From Gammaproteobacteria bacterium Gsub (GTDB lineage: Bacteria > Pseudomonadota > Gammaproteobacteria > PS1 > Pseudothioglobaceae), in the NCBI GenBank assembly GCA_002007405.1, contig JYIN01000010.1, forward strand, positions 79,781 to 143,780: a stretch of 64,000 bases of DNA, written 5' to 3'. This document shows, piece by piece, positions 37,367-47,384 of this stretch. How positions within the stretch are numbered: position 1 is the first letter of the stretch; the number at the start of each line of letters is the position of its first letter. Under the pieces are notes generated by a model. It was not told where the DNA came from. It searched no databases and saw nothing but the letters and a program-made list of their open reading frames with translations. Position numbers and translations under genes: made by a program.

Positions 37367-38626
37367 TTATGCTCGAATATGCCCATCGCCTAACACGATG
37401 TATTTTTGTGAGGTTAAGCCCTCTAATCCAACCGGACCACGCACATGGAATTTATCAGTGCTGATGCCAATTTCTGCACCTAGACCGTATTCAAAACCAT
37501 CAGCAAAGCTAGTTGAGGCGTTAATCATCACCGAGGCTGAATCCACTTCAGCGATAAAGCGGCGTCCAGAGGTGTAATTTTCGCTAATGATGGATTCGGT
37601 ATGCCCTGAGCCGTGTTTTTCAATGTGTTCAATTGCCTCACTCATTGAACTGACAATACGAATAGAGAGAATCGCGGATAGATACTCGGTGTCCCAATCT
37701 TGTTGAGTGGCAGCAGTAATTTGGTCTGATAATTGCATGGTTTTTTCACAGCCTCGTAATGCCACCCCTTTTGCTAAGTATTGGGCAATCAACTCAGGTA
37801 ATATTCTGTCTGCTGCTGATGCGTGAACTAACAATGTTTCGGTAGCGTTACACACCCCATAGCGGCGGGTTTTGGCATTAAAAGCAATACTGATGGCCTT
37901 TTGAGTATCGGCATCCTTATCAATATAAGTATGGCATACGCCGTGCAAGTGTTTAATTATTTGCACTTTGGCGTTTTTGCTAATGGCTTCTACCAAGCTT
38001 TTACCACCACGCGGAATAATCGCATCAATATAATCTTTAGCGCGTGTTAATTCACCTACTACCTCACGATTAGTGGTTTGTATAAGTTGGGCGCAATTTT
38101 CATCAAGCCCAGCATCGAGTAAGCCTTGTTTAATACATTGGTAAAGCCCAAGATTGGAATGAATGGCTTCAGATCCACCACGCAGAATCAGCGCATTACC
38201 TGATTTTAGACAAAGTGCTCCAGCATCAATAGTAACATTTGGGCGCGATTCATAAATAATGCCCAACACCCCCAATGGTACACGCATTTTTCCTACTTGA
38301 ATACCACTTGGACGGAATCTAAGATCGGTGATTTCGCCAATTGGGTCAGGCAATGCAATAATTTGATTAAGGCTTTTAATAATGGCGTTAATTCGCTCAT
38401 CGTTAAGCATCAGCCGATCAAGCAAGGCATCATTTAACCCAGCATTTTTGCCTTGGGCTAAATCTTTTTGGTTAGCAGATAGTAGCGTTTTTTTATTTTG
38501 TTTAATTTGCTTAGCAATATTTGTTAAAGCAGTGTTTTTTGTCTGTGTTTTGGTACTGCGTAATGATTTTGCCGCATTTTTTGCATTTTTACCTAAACGA
38601 ATTATTAAGTTTTCTACCGATTCCAT
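37367..38626 (-). CDS. proA: Gamma-glutamyl phosphate reductase
   Basis: ProA reduces gamma-glutamyl phosphate to glutamate semialdehyde in proline synthesis. The 419-residue protein has [28 protein letters not shown] (about 117-144), IPRGG, the catalytic Cys in [14 protein letters not shown] (about 254), and the terminal SYxSGRR and [17 protein letters not shown] region ([25 protein letters not shown]). Its partner proB is not adjacent. It overlaps the 3' end of holA by 13 bp. Confidence 0.97.
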   Translation of the reverse strand: MESVENLIIRLGKNAKNAAKSLRSTKTQTKNTALTNIAKQIKQNKKTLLSANQKDLAQGKNAGLNDALLDRLMLNDERINAIIKSLNQIIALPDPIGEITDLRFRPSGIQVGKMRVPLGVLGIIYESRPNVTIDAGALCLKSGNALILRGGSEAIHSNLGLYQCIKQGLLDAGLDENCAQLIQTTNREVVGELTRAKDYIDAIIPRGGKSLVEAISKNAKVQIIKHLHGVCHTYIDKDADTQKAISIAFNAKTRRYGVCNATETLLVHASAADRILPELIAQYLAKGVALRGCEKTMQLSDQITAATQQDWDTEYLSAILSIRIVSSMSEAIEHIEKHGSGHTESIISENYTSGRRFIAEVDSASVMINASTSFADGFEYGLGAEIGISTDKFHVRGPVGLEGLTSQKYIVLGDGHIRA

Positions 38627-39633
38627 TGTGTTTTTCCAGCTAAATTTAATAATAATGTGCGTAACTCATTAACCACAAGCAAATTATCCATACCTTTGAT
38701 TGAGCGTTCAATACGCCCCAGTGATAATAATAATTTTTGCAAGCCTTGATAAGAAAAGCGTTTAAGTATATGGGTTACCATTGGTTTGCGGTTTTTCCAA
38801 ACATAGTGGTTTTGCATGATTGTATCAATTTGCCTAACCTGCTTTAGTTCAATTGCCATCTCAATCAATGATTTTATCTCTTTATATAAGACATTACTTA
38901 TTTGGATTGGCATCACCCCATCGCTCAGTAGCATTGGATAAATTTTTAATACCTGATGAACATCACCCAAAAGGGCAGCATCAAGGAGACCATAGGGGGT
39001 GTATTTAGATTGTTGATTGGCTTGTTCTAAATACGCTTTAGTGTCGATTTTGCCATCGGGATAGGCTATTTTCAATTTTTGAATTTCCTGCATGGAAGCC
39101 AGTAAATTACCCTGTGTGCAAAAGGCAATGCTTTGTGCAACTTCTGAGTTAGAGTCGAGCCCCAATTCGTTCATGTGGTTAGTAATCCAGCCGACCAAAT
39201 ATTTAGGTTTAACATCCCAATGTTGAACGATGTTGCCATTTTGTTTTAAAACTTTAAACCATTTGCTTTTTTGCTGGTTGCTGTCTAGTTTACCGACGAT
39301 AATAATCAAAACAATATCATCTGGTAAGGTGGTGGCAATTTCACTCAGTGCTTTTGCGCCTTTGACACCAATTTTTCCAGTTTTAAGTCGGCATTCAATG
39401 ATGCGTTTTGGAGAAAAAAGTGAGGCCGCATAAATTTCAGCAATAATCAGGTTCCAATCAAAATTAACATCAATTTCAAAGCTAACTTTATCACCAAACC
39501 CTTGTTTTTTAGCGGCAATTCTAATTTGTGTTAGACTTTGTTCAACCAACAATAATTCAGCACCGAAAACCAAATAAAGGGATTCAAGCGTTTTTTTTAA
39601 CACATGCTTGAGTTGTTCTGGTTTGATTTCCAT
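38614..39633 (-). CDS. holA: DNA polymerase III subunit delta
   Basis: HolA is the delta subunit of the clamp loader; it opens the beta clamp. The 339-residue protein starts [31 protein letters not shown], the usual delta N-terminus, with an AAA+-like domain ([23 protein letters not shown]), and a C-terminal collar helix bundle containing [15 protein letters not shown]. No Walker A motif is present, as expected for delta. It follows lptE by 33 bp, the standard lptE-holA order, and overlaps proA. Confidence 0.92.
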   Translation of the reverse strand: MEIKPEQLKHVLKKTLESLYLVFGAELLLVEQSLTQIRIAAKKQGFGDKVSFEIDVNFDWNLIIAEIYAASLFSPKRIIECRLKTGKIGVKGAKALSEIATTLPDDIVLIIIVGKLDSNQQKSKWFKVLKQNGNIVQHWDVKPKYLVGWITNHMNELGLDSNSEVAQSIAFCTQGNLLASMQEIQKLKIAYPDGKIDTKAYLEQANQQSKYTPYGLLDAALLGDVHQVLKIYPMLLSDGVMPIQISNVLYKEIKSLIEMAIELKQVRQIDTIMQNHYVWKNRKPMVTHILKRFSYQGLQKLLLSLGRIERSIKGMDNLLVVNELRTLLLNLAGKTQWNR

Positions 39634-39666
39634 AAAAAGCTATTTTTAAACAAAGGTTTTGGATAA

Positions 39667-40113
39667 TTAGACCTTTAACCGCTTTAGTTTTTGCAACAAT
39701 TTTTTTACCAAGGTGTTGCGAAGCTGTTCGTAACGCTCGTTAATTTGCAGCCTATCTGCTTGAGTGGCATCTATTCTAGCAAGGTAGAGGCTGGCAGTTA
39801 AATTATCAGTTAATAATAATTTTTTTTCTTTGCTAAACACTTTGAGGGGTACATTGAGGCTTAATGCGTAACTGCGTATTTCACCACTTTTATCAAATGC
39901 GGTGGCTTGTTTTTTTTGAATTTCATCCCCAATTTGAATAACCAAAGATTTTGTAGTAGCTGGGTTTAGGCGTTTTTTCAGTGCAATCGCAAAAGCATTG
40001 TTTGGATTGGCTATTACTGAGGCGTTGAGGCTTGCTTTATGAGGCGCGTAAAAGCCACAAGCACTGAGTGATGCGGTAATCAAAATAATGGATAAAAAGT
40101 GTATTTTTGACAT
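39667..40113 (-). CDS. lptE: LPS-assembly lipoprotein LptE
   Basis: LptE plugs LptD in the outer membrane for lipopolysaccharide insertion. The 148-residue protein has a lipoprotein signal with lipobox LSAC at about residues 16-19, followed directly by GFYAPHKA, similar to the GFHLRG-type start of LptE, and a body with alternating strands. It is a little short for LptE (about 170-190). The lptE-holA order supports the call. It is divergent from ftsH. Confidence 0.87.
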   Translation of the reverse strand: MSKIHFLSIILITASLSACGFYAPHKASLNASVIANPNNAFAIALKKRLNPATTKSLVIQIGDEIQKKQATAFDKSGEIRSYALSLNVPLKVFSKEKKLLLTDNLTASLYLARIDATQADRLQINERYEQLRNTLVKKLLQKLKRLKV

Positions 40114-40264
40114 AATTTTATGTTTTTTTATTACAGGCGGGAATTATGACAGAATTTGAATTTATTTGTTGCAAAACCTTGAAAAAAATACCATCAATCT
40201 ATATATTGGTCTTGTGATAGGGTATAGTTATCGCTCTTAATTTTTTTAATAAAACTTCATACTT

Positions 40265-42178
40265 ATGTTTAAGAATTTGTTGCTTTGGCTGGTTTTAGGT
40301 AGTATTTTGGTCTCAGTTTTTAATCAGTTCCGATCTGACAGTCAAAAAAATGAGATTACTTATTCTCAGTTTATCCAAAGTGTTAAGCAGGGCGATGTTT
40401 CTAGCGTGAGCATTGCAGGCAATAAAATTCAAGGTATCGGCGCTGGCGGGCAACAATTCTCTACTTATAGTCCAGGTGATTTAGGCATGATGGGCGATTT
40501 GCTCAATAATGGGGTTAATGTAGTTGCCAAACCACCTGAAAAAGATAGTTTTTTTAAACAACTCATTATCTCTTTAGCGCCAATCTTATTGTTGATTGGG
40601 GTGATTCTTTATACTATGCGGGGGGTAGGCGGTCCAATGGGTGGTAAAAATCCAATGAGTTTTGGCAGGTCTAAAGCGCGTTTAATTAGAAAAGACGAGT
40701 CCAATGTTACCTTTAAAGATGTCGCTGGTGTGGAAGAAGCCAAAGAAGAAGTAATGGAACTAGTTGAATTTCTCTCCGACCCAGGAAAATTTACCAAAGT
40801 GGGGGGTAAGATTCCTAAAGGGGTTTTGATGGTTGGTCCACCGGGAACGGGAAAAACTCTATTAGCAAAAGCGATTGCTGGTGAAGCCGAGGTGCCATTT
40901 TTCTTTATTTCTGGCTCTGATTTTGTTGAGATGTTTGTCGGCGTTGGTGCTTCACGCGTGCGTGATATGTTTGAACAAGCGAAGAAAAATGCCCCTTGTA
41001 TTATCTTTATTGATGAAATTGATGCCGTTGGACGCCAACGCGGTGCTGGCATGGGTGGCGGGCATGATGAGCGTGAGCAGACTTTAAACCAAATGCTGGT
41101 TGAAATGGACGGCTTTGAAGGTAACGAAGGAATCATTGTCATTGCTGCTACCAATCGTCCCGATGTTTTGGACCCAGCACTGCTCAGACCTGGTCGTTTT
41201 GATCGCCAAGTTACTGTAGGTTTGCCAGATATTAATGGTCGTGATGCAATCCTTAAAGTACATATGCGTAAATTGCCTATTGCAAAAAATGTTAAATCTA
41301 TCAACATTGCCAAAGGCACCCCGGGTTTTTCTGGTGCTGACCTTGCCAACCTTTGTAATGAAGCGGCACTGATTGCCGCAGGCAAAGAAAAAAAATTGGT
41401 TGGTATGCAAGAGTTTGAAAAAGCCAAAGACAAAATTATGATGGGATCTGAGCGTAAAACCATGGTGATGGATGAGGCAGAAAAAGAAATGACTGCCTAT
41501 CATGAGGCTGGCCACGCAATTGTAGGGCGTTTAATGCCTGAGCATGACCCAGTCTACAAGGTGAGTATCATCCCCCGAGGCAGGGCGCTGGGAGTGACTA
41601 TGTTTCTACCTGAAAAAGACAGCTACAGCATCTCCAAGCAAAAACTCAATTCACAAATAGCCTCACTGTTTGGTGGGCGTATTGCAGAAGAGTTGATTTA
41701 TGGTGCTGATGCAATAACCACAGGGGCGAGCAATGATATTGAACATGCGAGCGAAATTGCACATAAAATGGTCAAACTTTGGGGCATGTCTGAGTTAATG
41801 GGACCTTTGGCGTATGGTGAAGAAGAGGGTGAGGTGTTTTTAGGTCGTCAGGTAACCAAACACAAGCATATCTCAGATAAAACTTTTGACTTAATTGACA
41901 GTGAAATTCGCAAGATTATTGACAAAAATTATGACAATGCTTACAAAATATTAGAGGAAAACAAAGATATTTTGCACGCTATGAGCAAAGCCTTGGTTGA
42001 GTTTGAAACCATTGATAAAGGACAAATTGATGATTTGATGAACAGAAAACCTATGCGTAAAGCAGCGGTTATTGTTGATTCTGATGTGGCTTCTACCGAA
42101 CTTGGCAAAGGTGTGGATATAGAAGGCGATAGCGATAAAAAACCATTTAGCGACGGCGATACTGAACAACTCGCTTAA
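40265..42178 (+). CDS. ftsH: ATP-dependent zinc metalloprotease FtsH
   Basis: FtsH degrades membrane and cytosolic proteins including LpxC in E. coli. The 637-residue protein has two N-terminal helices (about 3-20 and 99-119) with a short periplasmic domain. The AAA+ domain has Walker [16 protein letters not shown] at about 190-204, Walker [16 protein letters not shown] at about 246-260, and the [22 protein letters not shown]. The zinc motif HEAGHA is at about 415-420. It heads the conserved ftsH-folP-glmM run. Its usual upstream partner rlmE is not here. Confidence 0.98.
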   Translation: MFKNLLLWLVLGSILVSVFNQFRSDSQKNEITYSQFIQSVKQGDVSSVSIAGNKIQGIGAGGQQFSTYSPGDLGMMGDLLNNGVNVVAKPPEKDSFFKQLIISLAPILLLIGVILYTMRGVGGPMGGKNPMSFGRSKARLIRKDESNVTFKDVAGVEEAKEEVMELVEFLSDPGKFTKVGGKIPKGVLMVGPPGTGKTLLAKAIAGEAEVPFFFISGSDFVEMFVGVGASRVRDMFEQAKKNAPCIIFIDEIDAVGRQRGAGMGGGHDEREQTLNQMLVEMDGFEGNEGIIVIAATNRPDVLDPALLRPGRFDRQVTVGLPDINGRDAILKVHMRKLPIAKNVKSINIAKGTPGFSGADLANLCNEAALIAAGKEKKLVGMQEFEKAKDKIMMGSERKTMVMDEAEKEMTAYHEAGHAIVGRLMPEHDPVYKVSIIPRGRALGVTMFLPEKDSYSISKQKLNSQIASLFGGRIAEELIYGADAITTGASNDIEHASEIAHKMVKLWGMSELMGPLAYGEEEGEVFLGRQVTKHKHISDKTFDLIDSEIRKIIDKNYDNAYKILEENKDILHAMSKALVEFETIDKGQIDDLMNRKPMRKAAVIVDSDVASTELGKGVDIEGDSDKKPFSDGDTEQLA

Positions 42179-42196
42179 TTCTGTGTCGTCCGTTTG

Positions 42197-43003
42197 ATGA
42201 AAATACAGCCAAAAATTATGGGTGTATTGAATGTTACCCCTGATTCATTTTTTGACGGTGGTAAGTATTTAGATATTGACAGCGCTATCAAACAAGCTCA
42301 ACTAATGGTGGCACAAGGTGCTGATATTATTGATATTGGTGGTGAATCGACTCGTCCTGGCGCTGAAACTATAACCATTGATGAAGAGTTGGAGCGCACT
42401 ATTCCAGTCATTGAAGCACTTTTTGAACAGGTTAGAATTCCTATTTCTATTGACACTTCCAAACCTGAGGTAATGCAACAAGCGGTGTTTGCTGGCGCTA
42501 GTCTAATCAATGATGTTAATGCATTGCAAGCTGATGGCGGGCTTGAGATGGCAGCGAGATTGGATTGTGATGTTTGTTTAATGCATCGGCGCGGTAATAC
42601 TAAAACCATGCAAAATAAACCCATTTATAATGATGTGGTAGAAGAGATAGGGCGTTTTTTTACTCAGCGGCTTGAGGTTTGCAGCAATTTTGGTATCAAG
42701 CGCGATAAAATTATCTTAGACCCTGGTTTTGGCTTTGGTAAAACCTTAATCCATAATTTAGAGATTTTAAAACGCTTGGGAGAATTTAAAAATTTTGGTT
42801 TGCCACTTTTGGTCGGCATTTCTAGAAAATCAATGATCGGGGCTCTACTGAATGATAGGGATGTTGATGATAGACTTATCGGTAGCACTGTCGCAACTAT
42901 AATGGCGGTGCAAAAAGGGGCAAATATTGTGCGTGTGCATGATGTTTTGGCAATCAAAGACGCGCTGACAATTTTACAAAGTGTAGAAGAGGAGAGAGCT
43001 TGA
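42197..43003 (+). CDS. folP: Dihydropteroate synthase
   Basis: FolP condenses p-aminobenzoate with the pterin pyrophosphate in folate synthesis. The 268-residue protein shows [20 protein letters not shown] (about 5-24), [13 protein letters not shown] (about 49-61), NDVNAL and [11 protein letters not shown]. The frame is open from a TTG at 42194, but the ATG at 42197 is preferred. Position between ftsH and glmM is the standard gammaproteobacterial order. Its stop overlaps the glmM start. Confidence 0.96.
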   Translation: MKIQPKIMGVLNVTPDSFFDGGKYLDIDSAIKQAQLMVAQGADIIDIGGESTRPGAETITIDEELERTIPVIEALFEQVRIPISIDTSKPEVMQQAVFAGASLINDVNALQADGGLEMAARLDCDVCLMHRRGNTKTMQNKPIYNDVVEEIGRFFTQRLEVCSNFGIKRDKIILDPGFGFGKTLIHNLEILKRLGEFKNFGLPLLVGISRKSMIGALLNDRDVDDRLIGSTVATIMAVQKGANIVRVHDVLAIKDALTILQSVEEERA

Positions 43004-44331
43004 ATAATTATTTTGGCACTGATGGCATACGCGGCAGAGTAGGGGAGAAGCCGATTACGGCTGATTTTTTCTTAAAACTCGGCTGGGCAGTCGGATCGGT
43101 GTTAGCACAAAAAACCCCACATGCTAGTGTGATAATTGGCAAAGACACACGCATCTCAGGGTATATGTTTGAATCCGCACTTGAGGCAGGTTTTCTCTCG
43201 GCAGGTGTTGATGTAGGGTTGTTAGGACCGATGCCAACACCTGCGATTGCCTATCTTACCCAAACTTATAATGCCACTGCTGGAGTGGTGATTAGTGCTT
43301 CACACAATCATTTTCAAGATAACGGGGTTAAATTTTTCTCTGCCAAAGGTTTTAAATTCAGTAACGAAGACCAAAAAAAAATTGAACAAAAACTCTCACA
43401 ACCTATGTTGAGTGTGAGTAGCGAAAATATTGGTAAGGCGATTCGGCACCAACAATCTTTAGATAAATATGTTGATTTTTGTAAATCTAGTTTTGAGTCT
43501 TCGCTTAATTTATCTACTCTAAGTATTGTTATTGACTGTGCAAACGGTGCAAGCTATCATATTGCTGAGAGGGTATTTTTAGAGCTTGGCGCTAAGGTTG
43601 TGGCGATTAACAATACCCCAGATGGTTTTAACATTAATAAAAACTGCGGCGCAACCCATACCCAGCACCTACGACAGACTGTACTTGAGAATAAATTTGA
43701 CCTCGGGATTGCTTTTGACGGCGATGGCGATCGGCTCATGATGATTGATAGTAAGGGAGAGTTAGTTGATGGCGATGAATTGGTTTTTATCATTGCTAAA
43801 TTTTGGCAAACCCACGATAGATTAACAAACAATAAAGTTGTCGGCACGCAAATGACCAATTTAGGCATGCGTCATGGCTACCGTAATTTGGGCATTGATT
43901 TTATTGAGGCGGGTGTGGGTGATCGTTTTGTACTTGAGAAAATGCAAGCTTTTGGTGCGGTTCTCGGTGGGGAGAGCTCTGGGCATATTATTTGTCTTAA
44001 TAAAACTACCTCAGGTGATGGCATTATTGCCGCTTTGCAAGTATTAGAAGTACTGGTTAAATGCAATAAAACTTTGGTTGAGTTGAAATCTAGAGTAGAA
44101 AAATACCCACAGGTGCTTATCAATGTTAAAACCACTGACAAAATTAACCTGAAGAAAAATAAAGCCCTACAACAAGCACAATTTGAAGTGGAAGAAACTT
44201 TAGGTGAGGGCAGAGTACTGATTCGTCCCTCAGGCACCGAGCCTTTAATTCGAATTATGGTTGAGGGTAGGGATTTGACAATTATCCAAAAAAGTGCACA
44301 AAAATTAGCCGATATTGTGAAAAATAACTAA
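43000..44331 (+). CDS. glmM: Phosphoglucosamine mutase
   Basis: GlmM turns glucosamine-6-phosphate into glucosamine-1-phosphate for peptidoglycan and LPS precursors. The 443-residue protein has [14 protein letters not shown] at about 4-17, the phosphoserine loop [19 protein letters not shown] at about 94-112, the Mg site [10 protein letters not shown] at about 243-252, GGESSGHI, and the C-terminal phosphate loop [15 protein letters not shown]. The start is a TTG at 43000 with a strong GAGGAGAG Shine-Dalgarno sequence, overlapping the folP stop. Confidence 0.97.
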   Translation: MNNYFGTDGIRGRVGEKPITADFFLKLGWAVGSVLAQKTPHASVIIGKDTRISGYMFESALEAGFLSAGVDVGLLGPMPTPAIAYLTQTYNATAGVVISASHNHFQDNGVKFFSAKGFKFSNEDQKKIEQKLSQPMLSVSSENIGKAIRHQQSLDKYVDFCKSSFESSLNLSTLSIVIDCANGASYHIAERVFLELGAKVVAINNTPDGFNINKNCGATHTQHLRQTVLENKFDLGIAFDGDGDRLMMIDSKGELVDGDELVFIIAKFWQTHDRLTNNKVVGTQMTNLGMRHGYRNLGIDFIEAGVGDRFVLEKMQAFGAVLGGESSGHIICLNKTTSGDGIIAALQVLEVLVKCNKTLVELKSRVEKYPQVLINVKTTDKINLKKNKALQQAQFEVEETLGEGRVLIRPSGTEPLIRIMVEGRDLTIIQKSAQKLADIVKNN

Positions 44332-44387
44332 CAGCAATCTTTGATATAATTATAAATAATCATCAAGATACAACTTCCACCAATTCG

Positions 44388-44406
44388 GCAAAATCTCCCA
44401 TTTTGC
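44388..44406. terminator. Possible hairpin terminator between glmM and SQR-like gene
   Basis: Arms GCAAAAT and ATTTTGC around loop CTCCC, between two convergent genes. There is no long T-run after it, so its strength is doubtful. A fragment of the palindromic-repeat core (ATGCAAAG) lies 24 bp further on, near 44430. Confidence 0.4.
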
Positions 44407-44441
44407 TAATATATCAACTATGCAAACTTATGCAAAGCTCT

Positions 44442-45566
44442 CTAACGGTATTGGCGTAAATACCACCAGCCAAACATTTTTTTAGCCCAGTGCATAAAAC
44501 GAAGATTTGGCAACATAAAGCTATTTTTTATGTTGCGTGATATGTAGATTCCTTTGTTATTAGAATCGACAATACACCTGAGCTCAATTTTAAAAGTATG
44601 GCTGGGTGGTTTATTATCCAGTATATCCAATGCGTTTTTAGCCGCGGCTTGGGCCTGAAGGTCTGCCATATGGGCTTGTTTTGGCATCCACTCTGGTCCC
44701 GGAAAACTGCCCGAATCCCCTGCAACAAAAACATTTTTAAGCGATGTTTGGCAATATTTATCTGCCTTTAATAATCCGCCCTCACTAAGCACAAGATTGG
44801 TGTTTTGAAACCATTTATTGCCTGTCATTCCCGGCATAAATAAAATCAAATCTGCGTTAAATTCACCCCCTTCAGTAATTATTTTTCCGTCTTCAAAGGA
44901 TTTTATTTTATGCCCCAGATGGGTTTTTATGTTGCGTTTTTGCATTTGTGATAAAAGCTTTTTAACCGCCTTTTCACCAAGACGAATGCCTGGATTTTTA
45001 GCAGGGGTGAAAAAAATCAGGTTGAATTTATCGCGCCTACCTTGTTGGCGTAATTGGGTATCTATGCCAAATAAAAATTCAAACATTGGTCCACCACGCA
45101 TGGCGCTTGATTCTTTTGGATTGGAAGAAAAACCAATGGCAATATTGCCACTGTTCATAGTTTTGAGACGAGTACGAATTGCCTGAGCAGCAGTCAAACC
45201 TTCGCACGGTATAATGCTATTTTGAATGCCGGGAAGTTTTTTTATAAAGCGCCCGCCTGAGGCAATAATCAAGGCGTCATTTTCAAAATTCCCCATCTCA
45301 CTCAGCACTGTTCTGCCACCGTTTTCCAGCCCAATAACCTGACTTGCTATATGTGCTACATTCATGCGTTTGAAAAAATTATTAAGAGGTACAATGATAT
45401 CTCGTTTATCAACTGCAGCAGAAGGTAGCCAAATCAAACTAGGCATATAGATCAATTCTGCTTTAGGAGAAATAAGGTTAATTTGGCAATGTTTATCCTG
45501 CTTGCGAATAGTCCTAACTGCTGTTAAACCTGCAAATCCTGAGCCAATAATGGTGATTTTTTTCAT
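44442..45566 (-). CDS. SQR-like FAD-dependent pyridine nucleotide-disulfide oxidoreductase
   Basis: A 374-residue flavoprotein of the sulfide:quinone oxidoreductase/flavocytochrome c dehydrogenase type. It has the FAD-binding KKITIIGSGFAGLTAVRTIRK at the N-terminus, LIIASGGR at about 99-106, and VFVAGDSG near residue 290. The start is the ATG at 45566 with Shine-Dalgarno AAAGGA; longer frames exist but add nothing conserved. Its cysteines are at about 27, 121 (IIPCEG), 280 and 328. The second catalytic Cys, expected near GAPxK, is replaced by the sequence AMRGGPMFEF. So it may not be a canonical sulfide oxidase. Membrane association is plausible through the C-terminus (FMHWAKKMFGWWYL). Confidence 0.75.
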   Translation of the reverse strand: MKKITIIGSGFAGLTAVRTIRKQDKHCQINLISPKAELIYMPSLIWLPSAAVDKRDIIVPLNNFFKRMNVAHIASQVIGLENGGRTVLSEMGNFENDALIIASGGRFIKKLPGIQNSIIPCEGLTAAQAIRTRLKTMNSGNIAIGFSSNPKESSAMRGGPMFEFLFGIDTQLRQQGRRDKFNLIFFTPAKNPGIRLGEKAVKKLLSQMQKRNIKTHLGHKIKSFEDGKIITEGGEFNADLILFMPGMTGNKWFQNTNLVLSEGGLLKADKYCQTSLKNVFVAGDSGSFPGPEWMPKQAHMADLQAQAAAKNALDILDNKPPSHTFKIELRCIVDSNNKGIYISRNIKNSFMLPNLRFMHWAKKMFGWWYLRQYR

Positions 45567-46002
45567 CTTAATCCTTTGATTTATGAACCAAGATACATTA
45601 TCAGGATTTTCCACACCTTTTGCAACTCATTAAAAAAGCAAACTCAACCCATAAGCAACACCACGGTCTAAAAACAGTTTTTATGTGTCTTAACCCGGCT
45701 CATTGATATATTTTTATTGATTGTTTTGGTAAGATTTGTTAATCAATTTTGTTATTTTTTCATTAGCTAAATATGGTATCTTTCTGGTTTAGATAAATGG
45801 GTATATTTTTGCATTATCACTTTATTGGTTGTCAGTTAAAAGGACGGTGGCTATTTTATTTGAGCGCACAAGAATCGTTGTGCTTAGGGCGGGTCGAAGA
45901 AGGTTCGGGTATAGTGTTGTATCAACAGTAAAATATGCAAAGGTCTCCATACAAAGGTTTTATGATCTAATATCAGTTTTATAATTCTTGGAGGTATTTT
46001 TA
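45567..46002. other. Intergenic stretch with possible mobile-element remnant
   Basis: 436 bp between divergent genes. It contains a 44-codon plus-strand frame (45797-45931) that I do not trust, very A+T-rich sequence at 45701-45790, and an ATGCAAAGGTCTCC piece at 45935-45948 matching the arm of the dispersed palindrome. The nitroreductase start is set by a TTGGAGG ribosome-binding site at 45988-45994. The region looks degenerate; an insertion-sequence relic is possible but unproven. Confidence 0.4.
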
Positions 46003-46584
46003 ATGCTTGATAATGACAGTTTAGATATTTTATTTAATAAAGCTAGAAGCCATAACGGCTGGTTAGACGAGGCGGTGTCTGATACACAAATTCAACAAAT
46101 CTATGCCTTGATGAAATTTTGCCCAACCGCTGCTAATTGTTGCCCAGCACGCTTTGTTTTTATTAAATCAAATGTTGCCAAACAACGGCTAAAACCTCAT
46201 TTGGATGAAGGTAATATTGACAAAGCCATGAGTGCACCAGCGGTGGTAATTATTGCTTATGACCTTGAATTTTATGAAAAATTACCCTACCTTTTCCCCC
46301 ATACCGATGCCAAAAGTTGGTATGTAGGAAAACCTGAAAAAATAAAGTCCGCAGCAACCATGAATGCCACCCTACAAGGCGCTTATTTTATCTTAGCAGC
46401 CCGTGCCGTTGGGCTTGATTGTGGTCCAATGGGCGGGTTTAACAATGCCACATTAGACCAAGAATTTTTCTCAGATGGGAAAACCAAGTCAATTTTCATT
46501 TGCGCCATCGGCTACGGTGATACAACCAAAATTTTCTCTAGGTCTCCCCGTTTTAGTTTTGATGAGGCCTGTAGAGTAATTTAA
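46003..46584 (+). CDS. RutE-like nitroreductase-family FMN reductase
   Basis: A 193-residue nitroreductase-fold enzyme very close in pattern to E. coli RutE (malonic semialdehyde reductase). It has LMKFCPTAANCCPARFVFIK (about 39-58), the region FYEKLPYLFPHTDAKSWY, and LDCGPMGGFNNATLDQEFF and AIGYGDTTKIFSRSPRFSFDEACRVI at the C-terminus. The ATG at 46003 sits 8 bp after a GGAGG Shine-Dalgarno sequence. No other rut genes are near, so a general NAD(P)H nitroreductase or 3-oxopropanoate reductase role outside pyrimidine breakdown is likely. Confidence 0.88.
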   Translation: MLDNDSLDILFNKARSHNGWLDEAVSDTQIQQIYALMKFCPTAANCCPARFVFIKSNVAKQRLKPHLDEGNIDKAMSAPAVVIIAYDLEFYEKLPYLFPHTDAKSWYVGKPEKIKSAATMNATLQGAYFILAARAVGLDCGPMGGFNNATLDQEFFSDGKTKSIFICAIGYGDTTKIFSRSPRFSFDEACRVI

Positions 46585-46618
46585 AGAGACCTTTGTATCA
46601 TGATATAAAGGTCTCTTT
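46583..46618. repeat. 36-bp palindrome, copy 3, between convergent genes (bidirectional terminator)
   Basis: Perfect 12-bp arms AAAGAGACCTTT and AAAGGTCTCTTT (46583-46594, 46607-46618) around a centre that is itself nearly palindromic (TATCATGATA). It overlaps the stop codon of the nitroreductase gene and reaches the rsmA stop. It ends in TTT on both strands, so it may terminate both genes. The GAGACCTTT arm is the one shared with copies 1 and 2. Confidence 0.7.
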
Positions 46619-47384
46619 AGAGTAAATTTTGGGGCTGGCGTGCTTCTAAATCTTGGGTTAGAGTGATGAAATCGGCTAGGGTTAGCATTTCTGCTCTTTG
46701 TGATAGATCAATTTCGGTTTGCTGCTGGGTTAGGAATGATTTTAGGCAATTTTTTAGGGTTTTTCGCCGTTGTGAAAATGCTGCTGCAACCAACTTTGTG
46801 AATAAAGGCTTGTTACTAACTGGGGTTTTTATCAATGGTTTTAGATGGATTATTGCCGATTTTACTTTGGGGGCTGGATTAAAAGATTCTGGGGGCACTA
46901 TAAAAAGCAATTCTACTGAGAAAAAAGCGCGCATTATCACACTCAAACGCCCATAAATTTTGCTACCATTTTTGGCAGTGATACGCTCAACCACCTCTTT
47001 TTGGAGCATAAATGTCATGTCTTGTATCCGCATTCGGTACTCCAATAAGTGAAATAAAATAGGAGAGGAAATATTATAAGGTAGGTTACCAACTATCCTC
47101 AGGGGACGGGGCAGGGTGTTTAGGTCAAATTTTAAAATATCGCCTTGATGAAGGTCTAAATTGTTTTTTTTGAAAGATTTTAATAAAGCAACTAAGTTTG
47201 TATCAATTTCAATGGCATGTAATTGGCTAACTTTTTCTAATAAAGGCAGGGTTATTGCTCCGGTCCCTGGTCCTATTTCAAGTAAATTATCGTCTTTTTT
47301 AGGAGCGATGGCAGCAATGATGTGTTCAATAATTGTATCATCAATTAAAAAATTTTGTCCAAAGCGCTTACGGGCTTTATACAT
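46617..47384 (-). CDS. rsmA: 16S rRNA dimethyladenosine transferase RsmA (KsgA)
   Basis: RsmA dimethylates A1518 and A1519 of 16S rRNA. The 255-residue protein has RKRFGQNFLIDDTIIEHI at the N-terminus, LLEIGPGTGAITLPLLE at about 34-50, and NLPYNISSPILFHLLE at about 99-114, the catalytic N-L-P-Y. The start is the ATG at 47384, overlapping pdxA by 8 bp. The order pdxA-rsmA is the E. coli order; apaG, which follows there, is absent. Confidence 0.97.
   Translation of the reverse strand: MYKARKRFGQNFLIDDTIIEHIIAAIAPKKDDNLLEIGPGTGAITLPLLEKVSQLHAIEIDTNLVALLKSFKKNNLDLHQGDILKFDLNTLPRPLRIVGNLPYNISSPILFHLLEYRMRIQDMTFMLQKEVVERITAKNGSKIYGRLSVIMRAFFSVELLFIVPPESFNPAPKVKSAIIHLKPLIKTPVSNKPLFTKLVAAAFSQRRKTLKNCLKSFLTQQQTEIDLSQRAEMLTLADFITLTQDLEARQPQNLL

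Noticed and set aside
40609..41463. Long open frame antisense to ftsH
   Set aside because: It mirrors the AAA+ codons of a highly conserved gene and has a proline/serine-rich composition with no recognisable motif.
45797..45931. 44-codon frame upstream of the nitroreductase
   Set aside because: No Shine-Dalgarno sequence, no recognisable motif, and the surrounding DNA looks degenerate.
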